A stretch of 64,000 bases of DNA from Dehalobacter sp. CP (lineage in GTDB: Bacteria > Bacillota_B > Desulfitobacteriia > Desulfitobacteriales > Syntrophobotulaceae), in the NCBI GenBank assembly GCA_009910795.1, contig VMEE01000061.1, positions 62,001-126,000 of the forward strand, given 5' to 3'. The first letter of the stretch is position 1; each line of letters opens with the position of its first letter. The position numbers were made by a program, and so were the translations under genes. Below the pieces are notes generated by a model. The model was not told where the DNA came from. It searched no databases and was given only the letters and a program-made list of their open reading frames with translations. This document shows, piece by piece, positions 60,354 to 64,000 of the stretch.

Positions 60354-62798
60354 CTAATTCACTCCGATTTTTTCTTTGGGATAAAGGCGGCTGACTTCCT
60401 GATAGGCTTTTTCGTACTTTTGAGGATCTTTCAGAACCTTTTGAAGCAGTTGATAGGCTTTTTCGACCAGCCTTCCATCAGTTCCCAGGTCTGTAAGCTT
60501 TAACTCCGGTACGCCATGCTGGCGAAGCCCAAGTAGCTCTCCCGGGCCCCGCATCTTCAAATCCTCCTCGGCAATCCGGAAACCGTCCTCTGTCTCACAA
60601 AGAACATTCAGCCGGGCACTGTCCCGGGTATTGCTGATCAGGAGACAATACGACTGCTCTTGTCCGCGTCCGACTCTTCCGCGAAGTTGGTGCAGCTGGG
60701 CAAGCCCGAATCTTTCAGCATCTTCGATCACCATCACAGACGCGTTCGGTACATTGACTCCGACTTCGACGACAGTTGTCGTAACCAGGATATTAATCTC
60801 CCCACGTCGGAAACGCTGCATGATCTCCTCTTTCTCCTGTCCTTTCATTCTTCCGTGCAGAAGCGCAACGCTGCTTCCTTCAAAAATGCGGCTCAATTCA
60901 TCAGCCTTTTGGGTTGCTGAAACAAAATCCGATTTTTCTGTTTCCTCGACAAGCGGACAAACGACATAGATCTGCCGACCCGCAGCGACATGCTGCTTCA
61001 GAAATTTCTCCATGCTGGAGCGGCTGCGGTCTGAAATTTTTCTGGTGATAATCGGCTTCCTGCCAGCAGGCAGCTCGTCTAGCACCGAAAGCTGAAGATC
61101 GCCGTATAAAGTCAGCGCAAGCGTCCTCGGGATCGGGGTAGCGGTCATGACCAGGACATGCGGGTTCTCGCCTTTGTCCTGCAATAGGGTCCGCTGTCTG
61201 ACGCCAAACCGGTGCTGTTCATCGGTGATGGCAAGACCGAGGGCGTTGAACCGGACGGATTCCTGAATGAGGGTCTGGGTTCCGACGACAACCTGGGCTT
61301 TTCCGCTCAAAATCTGCCCTAAGATTTGTTCCCTTTCCGGCTTACTCTGGTTCCCGACAAGGAATACAACTTTTACCCCTAAAGGTTCAAACGCGGCCTG
61401 CAGCGATTCATAGTGCTGCTGGGCAAGCACCTCAGTCGGCGCCATCATAGCGGCCTGAAAACCCGAGCCCACAGCCTGCAGCAGGGCAGCCATCGCTACC
61501 ACGGTTTTACCTGATCCAACATCGCCCTGAAGCAAACGGGTCATCGGCCTCTCGATGCTCCCCATATCCCGGAATATTTCCCGGATGACTCTTTGCTGGG
61601 CGCCGGTCAGCCGAAAAGGAAGCCCGGAAACAAATTTTTGGACCAAAGCTCCACCCTGGTTTAAAACGAGACCTGCTTTCTGAGGCCCGGGGGAACGAAG
61701 CCTAGCCAGCGCCAGCTGAAGCAAAAGGATTTCCTCAACGACCAGTCTTTCGCGTGCCTTTTTCAGGTTTTCTGCGGAGTGCGGAAAATGAATTTCTTTA
61801 ATGGCTTGCCGCCGTTCCATCAAATTGTTTTCCTCATACGGAAAGAACTCGTCAAAGATTCGATCAACCTGCGGCAAAACAACCTGGATGATCTCCCGGA
61901 TCGTTTTCGAATTGAGACGGGCTGTTTCCGAATATACTGGAACCATTTTTTGAGCAGGACCCTCGTAAAGTCCTTTCATGATTTCGGACGCAAGCAATTC
62001 CGGGACCCTGGTGCGCCATTGTGCTTTTCCTGTCACAGTGACCTTTGTTCCGTCCGGATATTGTTTTGGAATATGTATTTGATTGAACCAGACGGCATGA
62101 ATGCTTCTGCCGTCCTGTTCAATATTTAGTTTGACGACCTTGACTCTGCCTTTGGTAACCTGGCTTCCAGTTACAATCCCGTCAATCGTAACATACTCTC
62201 CGTCCTGAATATCCTGAATCCGCCGTTTCGATCGGATTTCATATTTACGCGGATAATACCGCAGAAGATCCTCAGCAGTACAAATCCCCATATTTTCGAA
62301 CTGTTTGGCTCTTTGCGGTCCGACACCTTTGATATACTGCAGGTTTTGGGGCTGACTGATGCTCCCTGTCTGAACTTTAAGGCTGGTTAAGGCTTTCTCT
62401 GTGGTACGAAAGGTTCCGGATGCTTCTTCGGTCGTTGTTCCGCAGATTGTTCCAGAAGCTAGTCCAGGAGTATCTAAAGATGCTGTTTTATCTGCAGCAT
62501 GATAGGTTGCTGCAGATAAATCTCCAGCTGACTTTTCGGTTACTTCCGTTTTGTCCAGCAGTTCCTGGAGTTCACGCCATAAAGCCCGTCGTTTATACGG
62601 GCTGACTTCATGATATTCCTCTGCAATACACTGCATTGAGGCAAGGTTTTCCGCGGAAAAAACACCACCCAGTTCAGCAATTAAGTCCAGTAAAAATCTG
62701 CTGAAGCCGCCGACTGCGCCTGTATTAATAAATCCCTGTTTTTCCTCGGCTTTCATTGCCCTATTCACGCTGTTTCGCCAATGATCTGATTGCAGCAC
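60354..62798 (-). CDS. recG: ATP-dependent DNA helicase RecG, N-terminally extended
   Basis: Branch-migration helicase that rescues stalled forks. I start at GTG 62798, 4 bp after the sdaAA stop and just behind AAGGTGAG; ATG 62756 is an alternative. This gives about 814 residues against a usual 680-780. The first 165 or so are an extra helical region with a Thr/Ala/Glu-rich, low-complexity insert. Then come the wedge domain (YIKGVGPQRAKQFENMGI), Walker A QGDVGSGKTVVA near 430, the DEQH box near 530, and the helicase C motifs with QLRGRVGRG near 695. A longer reading overlaps sdaAA and is rejected. Confidence 0.93.
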   Translation of the reverse strand: MLQSDHWRNSVNRAMKAEEKQGFINTGAVGGFSRFLLDLIAELGGVFSAENLASMQCIAEEYHEVSPYKRRALWRELQELLDKTEVTEKSAGDLSAATYHAADKTASLDTPGLASGTICGTTTEEASGTFRTTEKALTSLKVQTGSISQPQNLQYIKGVGPQRAKQFENMGICTAEDLLRYYPRKYEIRSKRRIQDIQDGEYVTIDGIVTGSQVTKGRVKVVKLNIEQDGRSIHAVWFNQIHIPKQYPDGTKVTVTGKAQWRTRVPELLASEIMKGLYEGPAQKMVPVYSETARLNSKTIREIIQVVLPQVDRIFDEFFPYEENNLMERRQAIKEIHFPHSAENLKKARERLVVEEILLLQLALARLRSPGPQKAGLVLNQGGALVQKFVSGLPFRLTGAQQRVIREIFRDMGSIERPMTRLLQGDVGSGKTVVAMAALLQAVGSGFQAAMMAPTEVLAQQHYESLQAAFEPLGVKVVFLVGNQSKPEREQILGQILSGKAQVVVGTQTLIQESVRFNALGLAITDEQHRFGVRQRTLLQDKGENPHVLVMTATPIPRTLALTLYGDLQLSVLDELPAGRKPIITRKISDRSRSSMEKFLKQHVAAGRQIYVVCPLVEETEKSDFVSATQKADELSRIFEGSSVALLHGRMKGQEKEEIMQRFRRGEINILVTTTVVEVGVNVPNASVMVIEDAERFGLAQLHQLRGRVGRGQEQSYCLLISNTRDSARLNVLCETEDGFRIAEEDLKMRGPGELLGLRQHGVPELKLTDLGTDGRLVEKAYQLLQKVLKDPQKYEKAYQEVSRLYPKEKIGVN

Positions 62799-62802
62799 AT
62801 TC

Positions 62803-63669
62803 TCACCTTGCCAAATGATCTTTATATTTCTGAGCCGCAGGAGTGACGGCGAGTCCCCCCCGGGACGTTTCCTTAAGGCTGCAGGACATTTCCCTGCCGA
62901 TTGAAGCCATTGCATCAATGACCTGATCCAATGGGATCGCACTTTTGATTCCAGCCAAAGCCATCTCGGCTGCGGTTAATGCTATAACTGCTGCCATGGC
63001 GTTCCTTTTTACACAGGGCACCTCGACCAGCCCAGCTACAGGGTCACAGACCAAACCAAGAAAACTTTTCAAAGCCAATGCTGCTGCCTGCGCTGTTTGA
63101 TCGGGCGATCCGCCGCACAATTCCACTGCCGCAGCTGCAGCCATGGCAGCCGCTGAACCTATCTCAGCCTGACACCCGCCTTCTGCACCTGAGACACTAG
63201 CTCTTTCCGCAATGACCATCCCAAGGCCAGCAGATGTAAAAAGAGTCTGAACAGCATCTTCTTCCGTTGCATCCGACATTTCTTGAACTGTCAGCAGTAC
63301 AGCGGGCAACACGCCGCATGATCCCGCTGTCGGTGCTGCAACGATCCTGCCCATGCCAGCGTTTACCTCAGCTACGGCCATTGCTCTGGCTGCTGCCTTG
63401 TTTACCGGATTACCCAGAATCGACTTGCCGCTTTCTCTATATTTCTCCAAAAGAACAGCTTCTCCTCCTACAAGACCTGACAATGATCTCCATTCTCCGG
63501 TCATTCCGCTTTCAACTGATTCCCGCATCACGGCATAATGGTTCTTCATTTTTTTTAACAGCTGTTCAGCCGGTATACCTGTCCTCAAACATTCCTCCTG
63601 AAGAACCATATCACTGATTTTTTTATTAAGCTTTTCGGTTTTTTCCACTAATTCACCATAAGAACGCAT
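62803..63669 (-). CDS. sdaAA: L-serine dehydratase, alpha chain
   Basis: Oxygen-sensitive [4Fe-4S] enzyme that converts serine to pyruvate and ammonia. I start at ATG 63669 (GGGGGG upstream), giving 288 residues. Family segments are AAPTAGSCGVLPAVL near residue 120, EGGCQAEIGSAAAMAAAA near 160, GLVCDPVAGLVEVPCVKRNA near 208 and the C-terminal TSRGGLAVTP. Cluster cysteines are those in SCG, CDP and PCV. It follows sdaAB by 17 bp. recG follows 4 bp later. Confidence 0.94.
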   Translation of the reverse strand: MRSYGELVEKTEKLNKKISDMVLQEECLRTGIPAEQLLKKMKNHYAVMRESVESGMTGEWRSLSGLVGGEAVLLEKYRESGKSILGNPVNKAAARAMAVAEVNAGMGRIVAAPTAGSCGVLPAVLLTVQEMSDATEEDAVQTLFTSAGLGMVIAERASVSGAEGGCQAEIGSAAAMAAAAAVELCGGSPDQTAQAAALALKSFLGLVCDPVAGLVEVPCVKRNAMAAVIALTAAEMALAGIKSAIPLDQVIDAMASIGREMSCSLKETSRGGLAVTPAAQKYKDHLAR

Positions 63670-63686
63670 CTGCCAACCCCCCCGCG

Positions 63687-64000
63687 TCAAATGTCTATGA
63701 TGGGTTCAATAAACATCACCTGCTCGATCATCGGCATCTTTTTCATTTCGCTGCTAAGAATATCCGTGATCGGCTCATCCGTCTCAATAACCGCCAGCGC
63801 ATTTTGCCCTTTGCCTTCTCTGGAGACTTTCATCTGGGCAATATTAATTCCTTTGCCTGCGAGCAGTTTAGTTATTTCAGCTATCATTCCCGGGTAATCC
63901 ATATAGATCGCAATTAAAGCAGGATATTCCCCGGTAAACTCCACGTCAAAGTCATTAACCGCAGTAATCAGAATTTTCCCGCCGCCCAGTGATGAGCCAT
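63687..64000 (-). CDS. sdaAB: L-serine dehydratase, beta chain (5' end beyond window)
   Basis: The 3' part of sdaAB; the reading frame is open to the right edge, so the start is missing. Visible residues include SSLGGGKILITAVNDF followed by VEFTGEYPALIAIY, which matches the beta-chain signature, then an ACT-like regulatory domain (YPGMIAEITKLLAGKGINIAQM) ending EPIIDI. It is the first gene of the sdaAB-sdaAA-recG transcript seen here. Expect about 100-130 more residues beyond the edge. Confidence 0.92.
   Translation of the reverse strand, partial: GSSLGGGKILITAVNDFDVEFTGEYPALIAIYMDYPGMIAEITKLLAGKGINIAQMKVSREGKGQNALAVIETDEPITDILSSEMKKMPMIEQVMFIEPIIDI

Overview
The window looks like chromosome from an endospore-forming, anaerobic, low- to mid-GC Firmicute of the Peptococcaceae/Desulfitobacteriaceae type (Dehalobacter, Desulfitobacterium or Desulfosporosinus would fit). 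The evidence is the Firmicute gene orders (topA-trmFO-xerC-hslV-hslU; ylxM-ffh-rpsP-khpA-rimM-trmD-rplS-rbgA-rnhB; rpmF-plsX-acpP-rnc-smc-ftsY), spore genes (alpha/beta SASPs, gpr, ylbJ) and a [NiFe] hydrogenase. The assignment is inference from content; no 16S gene is present.

Layout. 0-8.3 kb: hslU, hslV, xerC, trmFO, topA, dprA, all on the minus strand. 8.4-12.2 kb: an accessory stretch with DUF2922/DUF1659 proteins, a DUF3102 protein followed by a HicB-like protein, and two AT-rich orphan genes (membrane and secreted). 12.8-17.6 kb: endonuclease IV-like protein, serA, an NlpC/P60 hydrolase with a WalR-like box nearby, a SASP, and a nitronate monooxygenase-like protein. 17.9-20.9 kb: an NHEJ locus of Ku plus LigD split into ligase and polymerase proteins, with a sigma-G-like promoter. 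21-28.5 kb: prfC, a metal-efflux ATPase with its SmtB/CadC regulator and operator, and a three-gene [NiFe] hydrogenase. 28.6-32.3 kb: M15 peptidase, yraN, comM and a 48-residue LysM protein. 32.4-40.6 kb: the ribosome/SRP cluster, interrupted by a sulfide:quinone-reductase-like flavoprotein whose frame crosses an in-frame TGA. 41-46.7 kb: a GGDEF-EAL protein and MTA salvage genes. 46.7-56 kb: ftsY, smc, rnc, acpP, plsX, rpmF, DUF177, ackA. 56.4-64 kb: ylbJ, rsmD, gpr, a 44-residue SASP-like gene, recG, sdaAA and the 3' part of sdaAB.

The most striking observation is at 34.6-35.8 kb. The flavoprotein stops at TGA exactly where its family has a conserved C-terminal Cys. The frame continues for 49 family-like codons. 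A 15-bp hairpin with a GGUC tetraloop begins just after the TGA, with the loop 18 nt downstream, the layout of a bacterial SECIS element. This suggests an undescribed selenoprotein with a Cys154/Sec332 redox pair.

Second, a family of about 80-160 bp imperfect palindromes occupies intergenic gaps (eight copies plus a remnant). Their outer arms differ between copies but stay self-complementary, and the copies cluster around ku-ligD and between smc and ftsY. Third, gpr, the 44-residue SASP-like gene and ku all carry the same CATACTA -10 element with a sigma-G-type -35, which ties double-strand-break repair to the forespore programme.
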